64,000 nt of DNA from Yoonia maritima (GTDB lineage: Bacteria; Pseudomonadota; Alphaproteobacteria; Rhodobacterales; Rhodobacteraceae). The notes beneath the pieces are model-generated. The model did not search any database. It saw only the letters and a list, made by a program, of their open reading frames with translations, and was not told the DNA's origin. The DNA lies in assembly GCF_002933395.1 (NCBI RefSeq), contig NZ_PKFN01000014.1, positions 84,072 to 148,071 on the forward strand, read 5' to 3'. Below are positions 9,653 through 19,254 of the stretch, in pieces. A program made the position numbers and the translations under genes. Each line of letters starts with the position of its first letter. Within the stretch, counting starts at the first letter, position 1.

Positions 9653-10939
9653 TTACGTGTTCATTGAATCGAAGAAGTCCGAGTTTGTTTTGGTCTGCTT
9701 TAGCTTACCAATCAAGAATTCAATCGCATCAGTCGTACCCATTGGGTTCAGAATCCGACGAAGAACGTATGTTTTCGCTAGATCGACCTTATCCACCAAC
9801 AGCTCTTCTTTCCGTGTGCCGGATTTCAGAATATCCATCGCAGGGAACACGCGCTTATCAGCAACTTTGCGATCCAGAACGATCTCAGAGTTACCAGTAC
9901 CTTTGAATTCTTCAAAGATAACTTCGTCCATACGCGAACCTGTATCAATCAACGCGGTCGCGATGATTGTCAGTGAACCGCCTTCTTCGATGTTCCGTGC
10001 CGCACCAAAGAAGCGTTTTGGACGCTGCAACGCATTCGCATCCACACCACCGGTTAGAACTTTACCAGAAGATGGCACAGTTGTGTTAAACGCGCGGCCC
10101 AGACGTGTGATCGAATCCAACAAGATCACAACGTCCCGCTTATGTTCGACAAGACGTTTTGCTTTCTCGATAACCATCTCAGATACGGCAACGTGACGTG
10201 TTGCGGGTTCGTCGAATGTCGAAGAAACAACCTCGCCTTTTACTGAACGCTGCATGTCCGTGACTTCTTCTGGTCGTTCGTCAATCAGCAGAACGATCAG
10301 ATAGCATTCTGGGTGGTTCTTTTCGATCGAGTTGGCGATGTTTTGCAACAGAACCGTTTTACCAGTCCGTGGCGGCGCGACGATCAATGAACGCTGCCCC
10401 TTACCGATTGGTGCAACAAGATCAATAATCCGCGCTGAACGGTCTTTGATTGTTGGATCTTCGACTTCCATGTTCAGCCGCTCATCTGGGTAAAGCGGTG
10501 TAAGGTTGTCGAACGCGACTTTGTGCTTGGCCTTTTCAGGTTCTTCAAAGTTGATTTGCTCAACCGAAGTCAGCGCAAAGTAACGCTCTGTGTCATTCGG
10601 CTCTTTCATCACACCTTCGACGGTATCGCCTGTCCGCAAAGAATGCTGACGGATCATGTCTGGTGAAACGTAAATATCATCTGGACCCGGAAGGTAGTTC
10701 GCTTCGGGTGAACGCAAGAAACCAAAGCCGTCTTGCAGGACTTCCAAAACGCCATCACCACCGATGATCCATTCTTCGTCTGCCCGCTCTTTCAGAATGG
10801 CGAACATCATGTCGCCTTTCCGCATTGTCGAAGCGTTTTCGATTTCGAGCTCTTCAGCCAGCGACAACAAATCTTTTGGGCTTTGTGCCTTAAGATCAGC
10901 AAGGTTCAGACGGTGTTGGGACATCATAAAATCCATCAC
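9653..10939 (-). CDS. rho: Transcription termination factor Rho
   Basis: A hexameric RNA helicase that terminates transcription. The N-terminal helical domain ([32 protein letters not shown]) is followed by an RNA-binding cold-shock-like domain ([23 protein letters not shown]), Walker [16 protein letters not shown], Walker [15 protein letters not shown] and the R/Q-loop region. Several ATGs at the start (10939, 10936, 10927, 10924) make the exact first codon uncertain. It lies 29 bases upstream of mnmE in the leftward origin-flanking block. Confidence 0.97.
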   Translation of the reverse strand: MMDFMMSQHRLNLADLKAQSPKDLLSLAEELEIENASTMRKGDMMFAILKERADEEWIIGGDGVLEVLQDGFGFLRSPEANYLPGPDDIYVSPDMIRQHSLRTGDTVEGVMKEPNDTERYFALTSVEQINFEEPEKAKHKVAFDNLTPLYPDERLNMEVEDPTIKDRSARIIDLVAPIGKGQRSLIVAPPRTGKTVLLQNIANSIEKNHPECYLIVLLIDERPEEVTDMQRSVKGEVVSSTFDEPATRHVAVSEMVIEKAKRLVEHKRDVVILLDSITRLGRAFNTTVPSSGKVLTGGVDANALQRPKRFFGAARNIEEGGSLTIIATALIDTGSRMDEVIFEEFKGTGNSEIVLDRKVADKRVFPAMDILKSGTRKEELLVDKVDLAKTYVLRRILNPMGTTDAIEFLIGKLKQTKTNSDFFDSMNT

Positions 10940-11043
10940 CAGCCCAATGGCCGGTGTCTTTGCATATAGAAATGGAAAACCACTTTCCCGGATGGGAAGC
11001 TGTGGCAGTCATATGTAAACATGCACCGCGAGTCAACGACGCC

Positions 11044-11502
11044 CTAAAACGGCCGTACAACGACCGCTACGACGATTATCACCATCAGAACTGTCGGAAC
11101 CTCATTAGCGAGCCTGTAGACCCGCCCAGAGCGCGTGTTAGCCCCCGCAGCGAACTCTTTCCGGCGTTTACTTAGCCAGCCGTGAAAACCGCTCATTAAG
11201 ATCACAGATATGATCTTTGCCCATGCCCAGACCGATCCCCAATCAAACGCGCCCATGGCGAGCATGATCAATCCCGCAATCCAAGTTACAGTCATCGCGG
11301 GATTAATGATCACACGAAGCAGTTTTTCTTCCATTACCTGGAATGTCTGATCAAGCTCTGACCCAACCACTGCCCGTTCGGCATGATACACAAACAGACG
11401 CGGTAAATAGAACATTCCGGCCATCCACGAGATGACAGCCATAATATGGATTGCTTTGATCCAGTCGTAATAACCGCTCAGAAATTCCAGCATGTGTTTC
11501 AC
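11044..11502 (-). CDS. hemJ: HemJ-type protoporphyrinogen IX oxidase
   Basis: A 152-residue integral membrane protein with about four membrane helices. The signatures are YDWIKAIHIMAVISWMAGMFYLPRLFVYHAE (the conserved His in the first helix region), the EEKLLRVIINPAMT loop and WLSKRRKEFA. HemJ oxidises protoporphyrinogen IX to protoporphyrin IX in bacteria lacking HemG/HemY. It is the last leftward gene before the proposed replication origin, next to rho as in other alphaproteobacteria. Confidence 0.9.
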   Translation of the reverse strand: MKHMLEFLSGYYDWIKAIHIMAVISWMAGMFYLPRLFVYHAERAVVGSELDQTFQVMEEKLLRVIINPAMTVTWIAGLIMLAMGAFDWGSVWAWAKIISVILMSGFHGWLSKRRKEFAAGANTRSGRVYRLANEVPTVLMVIIVVAVVVRPF

Positions 11503-11899
11503 TTTCTTCCGTCAGTTACCTCTTAATAAATATATATAGAAAGAAAAGATGATGATGATGATAGTAAGCCCGATTTCTGTGGTTTGTTTTTTCATCCGCA
11601 GACTTATCCCAAGGCTAAACTTGGAAAAATATTTCTCAAACACTTGCCTGTTTCTATATTTTATGACATAAAAACAATACGTTGAATGTTGGAATATTTT
11701 CGCGACCGGTACCTATTGTGACATTGACTCTGCACTTTCGCGCGATTCCTCCACAGGGCCGACTTATCCTTTCCCACCGTGGAAAAATCGGCATAACAGC
11801 TGGCATAAGTTTCGACTTTCGCACAGGTTCAGAAATCCACTGACTCCTCCCACAGGTCGCCCGCAGGCTGACACACGGTTTTTCCAAAAGGTTATCCAC
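11503..11899. other. Putative chromosomal replication origin (oriC)
   Basis: A 397-bp gene-free gap between leftward hemJ and rightward maf. It holds one exact DnaA-box consensus TTATCCACA (11892-11900) plus several near matches: ACTTATCC at 11612 and 11762, CCTCCACAGG around 11748, CTCCCACAGG around 11848 and AATCCAC around 11834. The left part is AT-rich (TAATAAATATATATA near 11524; TATATTTTATGACATAAAAACAATA near 11655). Transcription diverges from it on both sides, and parAB with two parS sites lie within 7 kb. In Caulobacter the origin lies near hem genes and maf-aroE-coaE-dnaQ. The origin call is inference. Confidence 0.6.
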
Positions 11900-12499
11900 A
11901 TGACCGATACGATCATTCTGGCCTCTGGCTCTGAAATTCGCGCCACTTTACTGCGTAATGCTGGGATAGATTTTTCTGTCGTTAAGGCGCGGATCGACGA
12001 AGATACGATCCGCCAATCTCTTGAGGCAGAAGAAGCCTCACCTCGAGATATTGCCGACACTTTGGCCGAACTCAAAGCACAAAGAGTTGCAGCAAAACAT
12101 CCCGAAGCGTTGGTGATTGGTTGTGATCAGGTTTTGGCGCTTGGGCGCACGATATATACTAAGCCCGAAACCCCAGATCAGGCGCTTTCGCAGTTACAGT
12201 CTTTGCGCGGTCAAAAGCATCAGCTGTTGTCAGCAGCTGTGATATACGGCGAAGGCAAACCACTATGGCGTCATGTTGGTGTTGTTCGCTTGCAAATGCG
12301 TGACGCGAGCGACACATATTTAACCGATTATGTAGATCGCAATTGGGAAAGTATCCGCCACGCCGTCGGAGCCTATAAGCTTGAGGAAGAAGGTGTGCGA
12401 CTTTTTTCGCGTATCGAGGGGGATTACTTTAACGTGCTGGGACTACCGCTACTTGAACTCTTATCATATCTGACACTTCGCGGGACACTGCCGTCATGA
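11900..12499 (+). CDS. maf: Maf/YceF-family nucleoside triphosphate pyrophosphatase
   Basis: A 199-residue Maf-fold pyrophosphatase that hydrolyses non-canonical nucleotides. ILASGSEIRATLLRNAGIDF is the N-terminal substrate-binding loop, VIGCDQVLAL carries the catalytic Asp and Gln around residue 75, and NWESIRHAVGAYKLEEEG lies near 155. The ATG shares its A with the last base of a DnaA box. It heads the maf-aroE-coaE-dnaQ operon with four-base overlaps. Confidence 0.9.
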   Translation: MTDTIILASGSEIRATLLRNAGIDFSVVKARIDEDTIRQSLEAEEASPRDIADTLAELKAQRVAAKHPEALVIGCDQVLALGRTIYTKPETPDQALSQLQSLRGQKHQLLSAAVIYGEGKPLWRHVGVVRLQMRDASDTYLTDYVDRNWESIRHAVGAYKLEEEGVRLFSRIEGDYFNVLGLPLLELLSYLTLRGTLPS

Positions 12500-13323
12500 C
12501 AAAATCGCCGCGGGCCTGCGTTATCGGCAATCCAATTTCGCATTCTTTATCGCCAAAGTTGCATGGTTATTGGCTCAAACGCTATGATTTGCCCGGTGAA
12601 TATACATCACTGCAAGTCGCTGAGGCCGATCTTGAAAATGTGCTTAGAACTTTGCCTGAACAGGGTTTTGTTGGGGTGAATGTAACAATTCCGCACAAGG
12701 TTGATGTTTTACAATACGCTGATCAAATCACAGATCGCGCGACTTTGATCGGCGCTGCAAATACGCTGACTTTTAAGGAAGATGGTCGTATTTTTGCAGA
12801 TAATACAGATGGTTATGGGTTTATTTCAAACTTGCGCCAAGGCGCACCAGACTGGAATCCTAAATCTGGTCCCGCGATGGTATTTGGTGCTGGTGGCGCA
12901 GCGCGTGCAGTTATTGTTGCTTTGGCAGATGCCGGTGCGCCGGAAATTATTTTGACGAACCGAACCCGCGCCAAAGCAGAGGCATTGCGTGCAGATTTTG
13001 GTGCACGCATTCGTGTGGTCGATTGGGTTCAAGCTGGAACTGCGCTCAAAGATGCAGGCGTTTTGGTGAATACAACCTCCCTTGGGATGAAAGGCGCTGC
13101 AGATTTCAAGGTATCTCTTGATGAACTGCGTCCAGAAACCGTGGTTACAGATATTGTGTATAACCCATTACGTACCCCCCTTTTGACGACTGCTGAAAAA
13201 CTGGGTTGTACCACAGTTGATGGATTGGGAATGCTGCTTCATCAGGGTGTGCCTGGGTTCGAGCGCTGGTTTGGGAAACGCCCAGAAGTCGATGAAGATA
13301 CACGGCAGGCCGTACTCGCATGA
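12496..13323 (+). CDS. aroE: Shikimate dehydrogenase (NADP+)
   Basis: A 275-residue enzyme reducing 3-dehydroshikimate to shikimate in aromatic amino acid synthesis. GNPISHSLSPKLHGYW binds shikimate, NVTIPHKVDV supplies the catalytic Lys, DNTDGYGF follows, and GAGGAARAV near residue 130 is the NADP-binding glycine loop. It overlaps maf and coaE by four bases each. Confidence 0.96.
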   Translation: MTKSPRACVIGNPISHSLSPKLHGYWLKRYDLPGEYTSLQVAEADLENVLRTLPEQGFVGVNVTIPHKVDVLQYADQITDRATLIGAANTLTFKEDGRIFADNTDGYGFISNLRQGAPDWNPKSGPAMVFGAGGAARAVIVALADAGAPEIILTNRTRAKAEALRADFGARIRVVDWVQAGTALKDAGVLVNTTSLGMKGAADFKVSLDELRPETVVTDIVYNPLRTPLLTTAEKLGCTTVDGLGMLLHQGVPGFERWFGKRPEVDEDTRQAVLA

Positions 13324-13922
13324 CGCTGCGGCTGGGATTGACCGGATCAATTGGGATGGGGAAATCCACGACGGCGCAGATGTTCCGCGACGAAGGTGTT
13401 CCAGTTTGGGATGCTGACGCCACGGTTCATGACTTGTATTCAAAGGACGGCGACGCGGTTCAGGCTATTGCGGCCGTATTTCCAACCGCAGTGATTGAAA
13501 ACATTGTATCGCGCGATGCATTGAAAACGTTGATCGCCGCTGATCCTGCCGTCATCGGACAGTTAGAAAAAGTCGTGCATCCGCTTGTTGCTGACAGTCG
13601 TCTTAAATTCTTAGCCAATCATAATGATCCACTGGTGGTTTTTGACATACCTTTGCTGTTCGAAACTGGTGCAGACGAATGGTTAGATGCTGTCTTGGTT
13701 GTGACCGCTCCCGCCGATGTACAAAGATCACGGGTGATGGACCGTCCGGGCATGACCGAACAACAATTTCAAACCATTCTTTCACGGCAAACGCCGGATG
13801 CAGAAAAACGTGAACGTGCTGACCATATTATTGAGACGCTGACGCTGGACGATACCCGCACTGCTGTGCGAAACCTGATTGCGGAACTTAAGGGGCAATC
13901 TGATGCGCGAAATCGTACTTGA
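13320..13922 (+). CDS. coaE: Dephospho-CoA kinase
   Basis: A 200-residue P-loop kinase catalysing the last step of coenzyme A synthesis. The Walker A segment GLTGSIGMGKSTTAQMF lies at residues 5-21, then the DAD motif (WDADATVHDLY), VFDIPLLFETGADEW and a lid region with RQTPDAEKRERADHII. The downstream dnaQ start lies inside its last 20 bases. Confidence 0.96.
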   Translation: MTLRLGLTGSIGMGKSTTAQMFRDEGVPVWDADATVHDLYSKDGDAVQAIAAVFPTAVIENIVSRDALKTLIAADPAVIGQLEKVVHPLVADSRLKFLANHNDPLVVFDIPLLFETGADEWLDAVLVVTAPADVQRSRVMDRPGMTEQQFQTILSRQTPDAEKRERADHIIETLTLDDTRTAVRNLIAELKGQSDARNRT

Positions 13923-14634
13923 TACGGAAACCACCGGGTTTGAACCCAACGAAGGCGACCGGATTGTAGAAATTGGTGCGATCGAGCTGATCGGCCATAT
14001 GCCGACAGGCCGTACATATCATCAGTACATCAACCCAGAACGTTCAATGCCAGCCGAGGCATTCGGCGTTCACGGTATTGGTCCGGATTTGTTGCAACCG
14101 CCCCAAGATCCAAAGCCGGGTCAAGAAACGCTCCGTGATAAGCCGTTGTTCAAAGACATCGCGCAGGCATTCGTTGATTTTGTTGGCGACTCAAAAATGG
14201 TCATCCATAACGCCGCATTTGATATGAAGTTTTTGAATGCGGAACTGGGTTGGCTGGGCCGTCCGTTACTGCCTATGGATCAGTCACTTGATACTTTGGC
14301 AATTGCGCGCCGCAAATTTCCCGGTTCTCCCGCGTCATTGGATGCGCTTTGCCGTCGGTTTGGCATCGACAACTCTTCGCGGACGTTGCACGGCGCGTTG
14401 TTGGATAGTGAAATTCTTGCCGAAGTTTATCTAGAACTGATAGGTGGACGGCAGCCGGATTTCGCGCTTGCATCAGACACGCGTTCAAAATCGAATAGCA
14501 ATGTTTCAGAAGACTGGCGCCCAACGGCGCGTCCCCAGCCGTTGCCATCAAAGCTAACGGCTGAAGAAACCGCCGCCCATAATGCCTTTATCGACAAACT
14601 GGGCGACGATGCTTTGTGGAAAAAGCTTAGTTAA
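13903..14634 (+). CDS. dnaQ: DNA polymerase III epsilon subunit (proofreading exonuclease)
   Basis: A DEDDh-type 3'-5' exonuclease and proofreader of the replicative polymerase. From the ATG at 13903, MREIVLDTETTGFEP gives the Exo I DxE motif, HNAAFDMKFLN Exo II, and HGALLDSEILAEVY Exo III (His/Asp). The length of 243 residues equals E. coli DnaQ. The C-terminal tail (EETAAHNAFIDKLGDDALWKK) is the polymerase-contact region. It ends convergently with secB, overlapping by eight bases. Confidence 0.96.
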   Translation: MREIVLDTETTGFEPNEGDRIVEIGAIELIGHMPTGRTYHQYINPERSMPAEAFGVHGIGPDLLQPPQDPKPGQETLRDKPLFKDIAQAFVDFVGDSKMVIHNAAFDMKFLNAELGWLGRPLLPMDQSLDTLAIARRKFPGSPASLDALCRRFGIDNSSRTLHGALLDSEILAEVYLELIGGRQPDFALASDTRSKSNSNVSEDWRPTARPQPLPSKLTAEETAAHNAFIDKLGDDALWKKLS

Positions 14635-15121
14635 CTTTTGCTTTCTCTGCTTCCGCACGGCGTGCCAGTTCAGAACGGTAAAGCGCAACGAAATCAATTG
14701 TTTCTAGGTTTAGCGCTGGGAAGCCGCCGTCGCGTGTGATGTCGCTGACGATACGGCGCAGGAATGGGAACGTGATGCGTGGGCATTCGATCAGCAGATA
14801 TGGGTGCATCTGTTCTTCTGGAACGCCTTCGACATGGAAAACACCAGCATATTCGATTTCCAGAACGAACAGTGGCTCGCCTTTGTCTTTGGTTTTGCTG
14901 GTGATATTTAGTTTTGTGATAACTTCGTACTGGTTGTCGGCGGCACGTTTACGCGCATCTAGGTTCACCTGAACCTGAATTTCTGGTTGGGCTTCGCCAG
15001 AAACACCTTTTTGCGCAAGGATATTTTCGAAAGACATGTCGCGGATGTATTGTGCCATCACACGGCTTTTGACCTGTGCGGGTTGTGCCGCAGCGGCACC
15101 GTTTTCGGGGGTATCAGACAT
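14627..15121 (-). CDS. secB: Protein-export chaperone SecB
   Basis: A 164-residue tetrameric cytosolic chaperone that keeps preproteins unfolded for SecA. It shows YIRDMSFENILA, the PEIQVQVNLDARK strand, YEVITKLNITSK, the conserved YAGVFHV strand and the CPRITFPFLRRIVSDITRDGGFPALNLETIDFVALY core. It is a single gene with its own presumed promoter in the 58-base gap to fxsA. Confidence 0.96.
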   Translation of the reverse strand: MSDTPENGAAAAQPAQVKSRVMAQYIRDMSFENILAQKGVSGEAQPEIQVQVNLDARKRAADNQYEVITKLNITSKTKDKGEPLFVLEIEYAGVFHVEGVPEEQMHPYLLIECPRITFPFLRRIVSDITRDGGFPALNLETIDFVALYRSELARRAEAEKAKVN

Positions 15122-15179
15122 TATAAACTGCTCCGGTTAAATTATGTTGGCGTTTTCCTAACAGCCAATGTCCTAAGGC

Positions 15180-15659
15180 TCAATGCTGGGTCCACCCTGA
15201 TGGCGGATGTGTTGGTTTTTTGTCTCCGGTAATGTCTTGAAATTCACCATCAATGACCTGATCATTGGGTTGTTGTGTGCGTTGCTGGTTGGCGCTTGCT
15301 GTAAAGCTAGCGACTTTGATTTTTGAACGGCCCCAGATAAAAGCTGCTTGACGTACCTTTGGTATCAATAGGGAAAGCCCTACAATATCTGTGAAAAAAC
15401 CCGGTGTTAGTAAAAGCGCCCCTGCGAACAAGATCATCGCCCCATTTGCCAATGGTTCGGACGGATCTTGGAGTTCAGAAAAGGATTGTTGAAGTTTTCC
15501 AAGTTCACGCAGGCCCTGTTGTTTCACCAAATATGACCCGGCGATTGCCGTTGTCAGAACAATTAAAAGGGTCCACCAAACGCCAATGGCGCCGCCAACT
15601 TGGATGAATAACGAGATTTCGATCATTGGGACTGCGATGAACGCGATCAATAGCCACAT
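15180..15659 (-). CDS. fxsA: FxsA family membrane protein
   Basis: A 159-residue protein with three or four membrane helices: residues 2-22, 26-44 and about 72-105 with the family motif NGAMILFAGALLLTPGFFTDIVG. A polar tail of about 45 residues follows. E. coli FxsA, when overproduced, suppresses phage T7 exclusion by F plasmids; its cellular role is otherwise poorly defined. It is divergent from timA, with 110 bases between the starts. Confidence 0.88.
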   Translation of the reverse strand: MWLLIAFIAVPMIEISLFIQVGGAIGVWWTLLIVLTTAIAGSYLVKQQGLRELGKLQQSFSELQDPSEPLANGAMILFAGALLLTPGFFTDIVGLSLLIPKVRQAAFIWGRSKIKVASFTASANQQRTQQPNDQVIDGEFQDITGDKKPTHPPSGWTQH

Positions 15660-15769
15660 AGTGGACGCCTTTCTTAACTTGTTCCGGGCAAGGTGGACTT
15701 GGCCCTATACAGCACTTACATAGGGTGAGAACGGGCAGTTTTCCATGCCCAACCCTGATTGAGGTCCTG

Positions 15770-16429
15770 ATGAACTCTCTTGTTGAACTATTGGTGCTGG
15801 CTGGCATCGCTGTTTTTTTAATCCTGCGCTTACGGGGCGTTCTAGGTACGCGTGAAGGTTTTGAAAAACCTGTCGTACGTCAAACGCAAAGCAGCGCGCG
15901 TGGCGGTAAACCTGATCTTGAACTTGTTAAAGACGGACCTGATCTAGATATTACGGATCATGTTGCTGAAGGCAGCGCTGCAGCAACCGCATTGGCCGCA
16001 ATGAAACGTGTTGATCCATCGTTCAATGTATCAGAATTTCTGGGCGGTGCCCGCGGCGCTTACGAGATGATCCTGATGGCGTTTGAAAACGGTGATCTGG
16101 ACGAGATTAAGCCATTTATCTCTGATGATGTTTACGAAGCCTTTGCTTTCGTTGTCGAAGATCGCAAACGCAAAGGTCTGACCGTGGATGCAACATTCAT
16201 AGGCGTTAGCGACATGACATTGGCTGCGGCTGAATTCGACGCATCAAACAACGAGGCAGATATTTCTGTCCGCTTTAAGTCCGAGATGACTTCGGTCGTT
16301 CGCGATAATGGTGGTGACGTCGTCGAAGGCAGTGACAAAGAAGTTAAGCGCCAGAAAGATACTTGGACATTCTCGCGTCAGATGGATGCCGGTGATCCAA
16401 ACTGGAAACTGGTTGCGACCGGCGAATAA
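15770..16429 (+). CDS. TimA/Tim44-domain inner membrane protein
   Basis: A 219-residue protein with one N-terminal membrane helix (MNSLVELLVLAGIAVFLILRL) and a Tim44-like domain from about residue 80 (FNVSEFLGGARGAYEMILMAFENGDLDEIKPFISDDVYEAF). The start ATG at 15770 follows GAGGTCCTG. Bacterial TimA proteins are proposed relatives of mitochondrial Tim44; partners here are unknown. The order timA-mltA-smr recurs in alphaproteobacteria. It is followed 15 bases later by mltA. Confidence 0.85.
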   Translation: MNSLVELLVLAGIAVFLILRLRGVLGTREGFEKPVVRQTQSSARGGKPDLELVKDGPDLDITDHVAEGSAAATALAAMKRVDPSFNVSEFLGGARGAYEMILMAFENGDLDEIKPFISDDVYEAFAFVVEDRKRKGLTVDATFIGVSDMTLAAAEFDASNNEADISVRFKSEMTSVVRDNGGDVVEGSDKEVKRQKDTWTFSRQMDAGDPNWKLVATGE

Positions 16430-16444
16430 GGTGCAGGCAAGGCA

Positions 16445-17389
16445 ATGGCCGGACTGACATATAGGCAATTGTCCTTTGACGATTTGAACGATTGGGCGGC
16501 TGATGATCATCAGGCCGCCCTTGATGTTTTTCTGAACACCAGCGCGCATCTAACCAATGATAACTGGGGCGATATGGCGAATGCCGCGCAATCACCCCGT
16601 CAGTTTTTTGAAACCCACTTTCAACCTGTTTTGATCGAAGACGGTGCACAGATGGTGTTCACTGGCTATTTCGAGCCGCAGCTTGCTGGATCGCGCACAA
16701 AGTCGGAAGCATTTTCCATTCCCATCTATGCGTTGCCCGACGAACCGACCAAATACACACGTCGGGAGATTGACGAAGACCAACCTCTTGCAGGGCGCGG
16801 TTTGGAAATTGCGTGGCTTTCTGATCCTGTAGATTTGTTCTTTTTGCAGGTCCAAGGATCAGGTCGCATTCAGCTACCCGATGGTAAGATGATGCGCGTT
16901 GGCTTCGCAGGTAAGAATGGTCGGGAATATACATCCATCGGAAAGGTTCTAATCGCGCGCAGCGATCTGGTTGCCAGTGATGTGAAACCTGAATCCATCC
17001 GTGAATGGGTTGCTAAAAACGGGACGAAGGGTCAGGCGCTTTTGTGGGAAAACGAAAGCTATGTCTTCTTCAAAGAAATAACCGAGGTTCCAGCAGATCA
17101 CGGCCCTCTGGGCGCGCTAGGTGCGTCGATCATTGCCGGTAGATCAATCGCCGTTGATCCAGAAATCACGCCGCTTGGCGCGCCAGTCTGGATTGAAAAA
17201 TCTGGCACATACCGTCTTATGACTGCCCAAGATACGGGATCGGCGATCAAGGGTGCTCAACGTGCCGACATATTCTTTGGCACTGGGAGCAAGGCTGGGC
17301 GTCTGGCTGGTCAGGTGAATGATGGCGGACGTATGGTTGTTTTGCTGCCAAATGATATGGTGCAGCGAATTTGCGGAAAGACAACCTGA
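16445..17389 (+). CDS. mltA: MltA-type lytic transglycosylase, no visible signal peptide
   Basis: A 314-residue murein transglycosylase that cleaves peptidoglycan with formation of 1,6-anhydroMurNAc. The MltA domain (VFTGYFEPQLAGS, FFLQVQGSGRIQLPDG, YTSIGKVLI) is followed by the 3D domain (IAVDPEITPLGAPVWIE, AQDTGSAIKGAQRADIFFGTG, with the conserved Asp residues). The ATG at 16445 gives a polar N-terminus, and an in-frame TAA lies 15 bases upstream, so no export signal can be added. This is odd for a periplasmic enzyme. The stop overlaps smr (TGATG). Confidence 0.9.
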   Translation: MAGLTYRQLSFDDLNDWAADDHQAALDVFLNTSAHLTNDNWGDMANAAQSPRQFFETHFQPVLIEDGAQMVFTGYFEPQLAGSRTKSEAFSIPIYALPDEPTKYTRREIDEDQPLAGRGLEIAWLSDPVDLFFLQVQGSGRIQLPDGKMMRVGFAGKNGREYTSIGKVLIARSDLVASDVKPESIREWVAKNGTKGQALLWENESYVFFKEITEVPADHGPLGALGASIIAGRSIAVDPEITPLGAPVWIEKSGTYRLMTAQDTGSAIKGAQRADIFFGTGSKAGRLAGQVNDGGRMVVLLPNDMVQRICGKTT

Positions 17390-17976
17390 TGCGGCGGCCA
17401 AGAAACCTTTCTGAAGAAGAACGTGCGTTGTGGGACAAAGTTGCCGAACGGGCGAAGCCGCTTGATCCGAAATCGCACGCTGCTGAAAAGGCACCGATCG
17501 AGCCTAAACCAAAACCCCGTGATGTTGGCGGTACACCGATGCCAAACTTTCAGGTTGGGCAAAAAGCAAATGCGCACCGCCCCCATGATATTTTGCCCAG
17601 CATCACAGAACGGCTAAGCCGTGCACCTGTGCATATGGACCACAAGTCGTTCGGCAAAATGAAGCGCGGTAAACTGGTGCCAGAGGCGCGGATCGACTTG
17701 CACGGAATGACCATGAACGAGGCGCATCCAGAGCTTGTCGCGTTTATCCTTGGGTCGCATGCAATTGGGCGCCGCTTGGTTTTGGTGATCACTGGCAAAG
17801 GCAAAGATCGCGACGACGGTGGACCGATCCCAACTCGGCAGGGCGTTTTACGACATCAGGTCCCACAATGGCTCGCGCTACCACCGCTAAATCACGCGAT
17901 CCTGCAGGTAACGCCAGCGCACCTAAAACATGGTGGCCACGGTGCATATTACGTTTACTTACGTCGAAGCCGATAG
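17389..17976 (+). CDS. Smr/MutS2-like domain protein
   Basis: A 195-residue protein. A charged N-terminal half (RRPRNLSEEERALWDKVAERAKPL) precedes a C-terminal Smr domain with the diagnostic ARIDLHGMTMNEAHPEL and VITGKGKD motifs, then VLRHQVPQWL and HGGHGAYYVYLRR. Smr domains are predicted nucleases acting on nucleic acid junctions or on RNA; the exact role of this stand-alone family is not known. It overlaps mltA at the start and the convergent MFS gene by 18 bases at the end. Confidence 0.88.
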   Translation: MRRPRNLSEEERALWDKVAERAKPLDPKSHAAEKAPIEPKPKPRDVGGTPMPNFQVGQKANAHRPHDILPSITERLSRAPVHMDHKSFGKMKRGKLVPEARIDLHGMTMNEAHPELVAFILGSHAIGRRLVLVITGKGKDRDDGGPIPTRQGVLRHQVPQWLALPPLNHAILQVTPAHLKHGGHGAYYVYLRRSR

Positions 17977-19194
17977 ACGGGTTTGCGCCTTTTTGATCGC
18001 AGGAACCATGGCAAGTGATGCGATCACGAAAGTTGCTGAGTAAAACAAAAGCTGCGTATCGAATTCAAAGCCGAGATCAATCAACCAACCAGATAGTCCC
18101 GGGCCAATCGCGGACCCAAGCACCATCAACGCAACAGCTGCTGATTTGATGGATCCTATGTGTGCGGTTCCGAAATATGTGCTCCACACCGAACCGGGTA
18201 ACGTTGATTGACCGCCGCCCGCTAGCCCCATCAGGATCACACCCAAAGCAGACCACGCGATTGTCGGGGCAAAGGCGTGAACAATGAATGCGACTGAATA
18301 TGGCAGCAAGTAGATCGGCAATAGCCGCCCTACCCCGAATTTATCCACGGCCCAGCCAAACAGGAACGTGGATCCCATGAACGTGAATGTCCCCAGTGGA
18401 AACACGGCCACGAATTTTAGGTGCTCCCACCCTTTGATTTCAGCAAAGTGCACCTGGTGAAACCAGAACGCAGTGGCGAGCATCGGAAACAATGCCATTG
18501 CGGGGGCGAGTGTCCAGAATAGCGGATGGCGTAATGCTTCGGCGCGGGTCCAGTGTCTGCCGTCCATCCCGACGGCGGTGTCGGACTTTGCCGAGGATTG
18601 TGGAGTGCGTTCGAGTTTGAGCAAGTACCATAAAAGTGGGATCATCATTAGAATGAACATCGCGAAGCCGACCCAAATTGTCCGCCATTCCGCATGGGAC
18701 TTTAGCCAAACGCTTGATAACGGTAGCGCTGCTTCGGCGATTATAAACCCAAGTGTTGAGACCGCGAGCGCACGACCGCGTGTCGCGATGAACCAGCGTG
18801 AAATCGCGACGATCGAAATTGTACTGCTCATGCCTTGGCCAAACAGGCGTAGGCAAAAGATAACAAACACCAGCCCAAGCACATGTGTATTGAACGCCAT
18901 GCCAAGGCAGGACAGCGCCAACAACGTTAGAACGACGACGCCCAAGCTACGCACGCGGAACCGATCAGTTAGTCCGCCCGCGTAGATCATGACTCCAGCA
19001 GATGCCATTGTGGCGACCATGTAGATCAGCCCCCAATCGCCGTTAGAAAGCCCGTATTCTTCGCGGATTTCGCCCGCAAAGACAGCGATCAGAAAGGTCT
19101 GCCCAAAACTGGATAAAGCAGAAAGAAGCGCGCCAACTGCAAGGAATGGCGTGTTTTCACGGATAAAGCGGAAATAAGATGCGAATGAATTCAT
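17959..19194 (-). CDS. MFS transporter, substrate unknown
   Basis: About 411 residues with twelve predicted membrane helices. The major facilitator A-motif region reads GLTDRFRVRS after helix 2 (residues about 75-85), and a second copy occurs as GWAVDKFGVGR after helix 7. Start ATG 19194 (MNSFASYFRF) has AAAGGCGT before it; a GTG 21 bases upstream is possible. Nothing in the neighbours identifies the substrate. Confidence 0.85.
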   Translation of the reverse strand: MNSFASYFRFIRENTPFLAVGALLSALSSFGQTFLIAVFAGEIREEYGLSNGDWGLIYMVATMASAGVMIYAGGLTDRFRVRSLGVVVLTLLALSCLGMAFNTHVLGLVFVIFCLRLFGQGMSSTISIVAISRWFIATRGRALAVSTLGFIIAEAALPLSSVWLKSHAEWRTIWVGFAMFILMMIPLLWYLLKLERTPQSSAKSDTAVGMDGRHWTRAEALRHPLFWTLAPAMALFPMLATAFWFHQVHFAEIKGWEHLKFVAVFPLGTFTFMGSTFLFGWAVDKFGVGRLLPIYLLPYSVAFIVHAFAPTIAWSALGVILMGLAGGGQSTLPGSVWSTYFGTAHIGSIKSAAVALMVLGSAIGPGLSGWLIDLGFEFDTQLLFYSATFVIASLAMVPAIKKAQTRLSAST

Positions 19195-19254
19195 ACGCCT
19201 TTGGTGATCCTGCACCGCCCAAAAGGAAAGCCCTAAAGTAGCGGTGCAGCTAAA

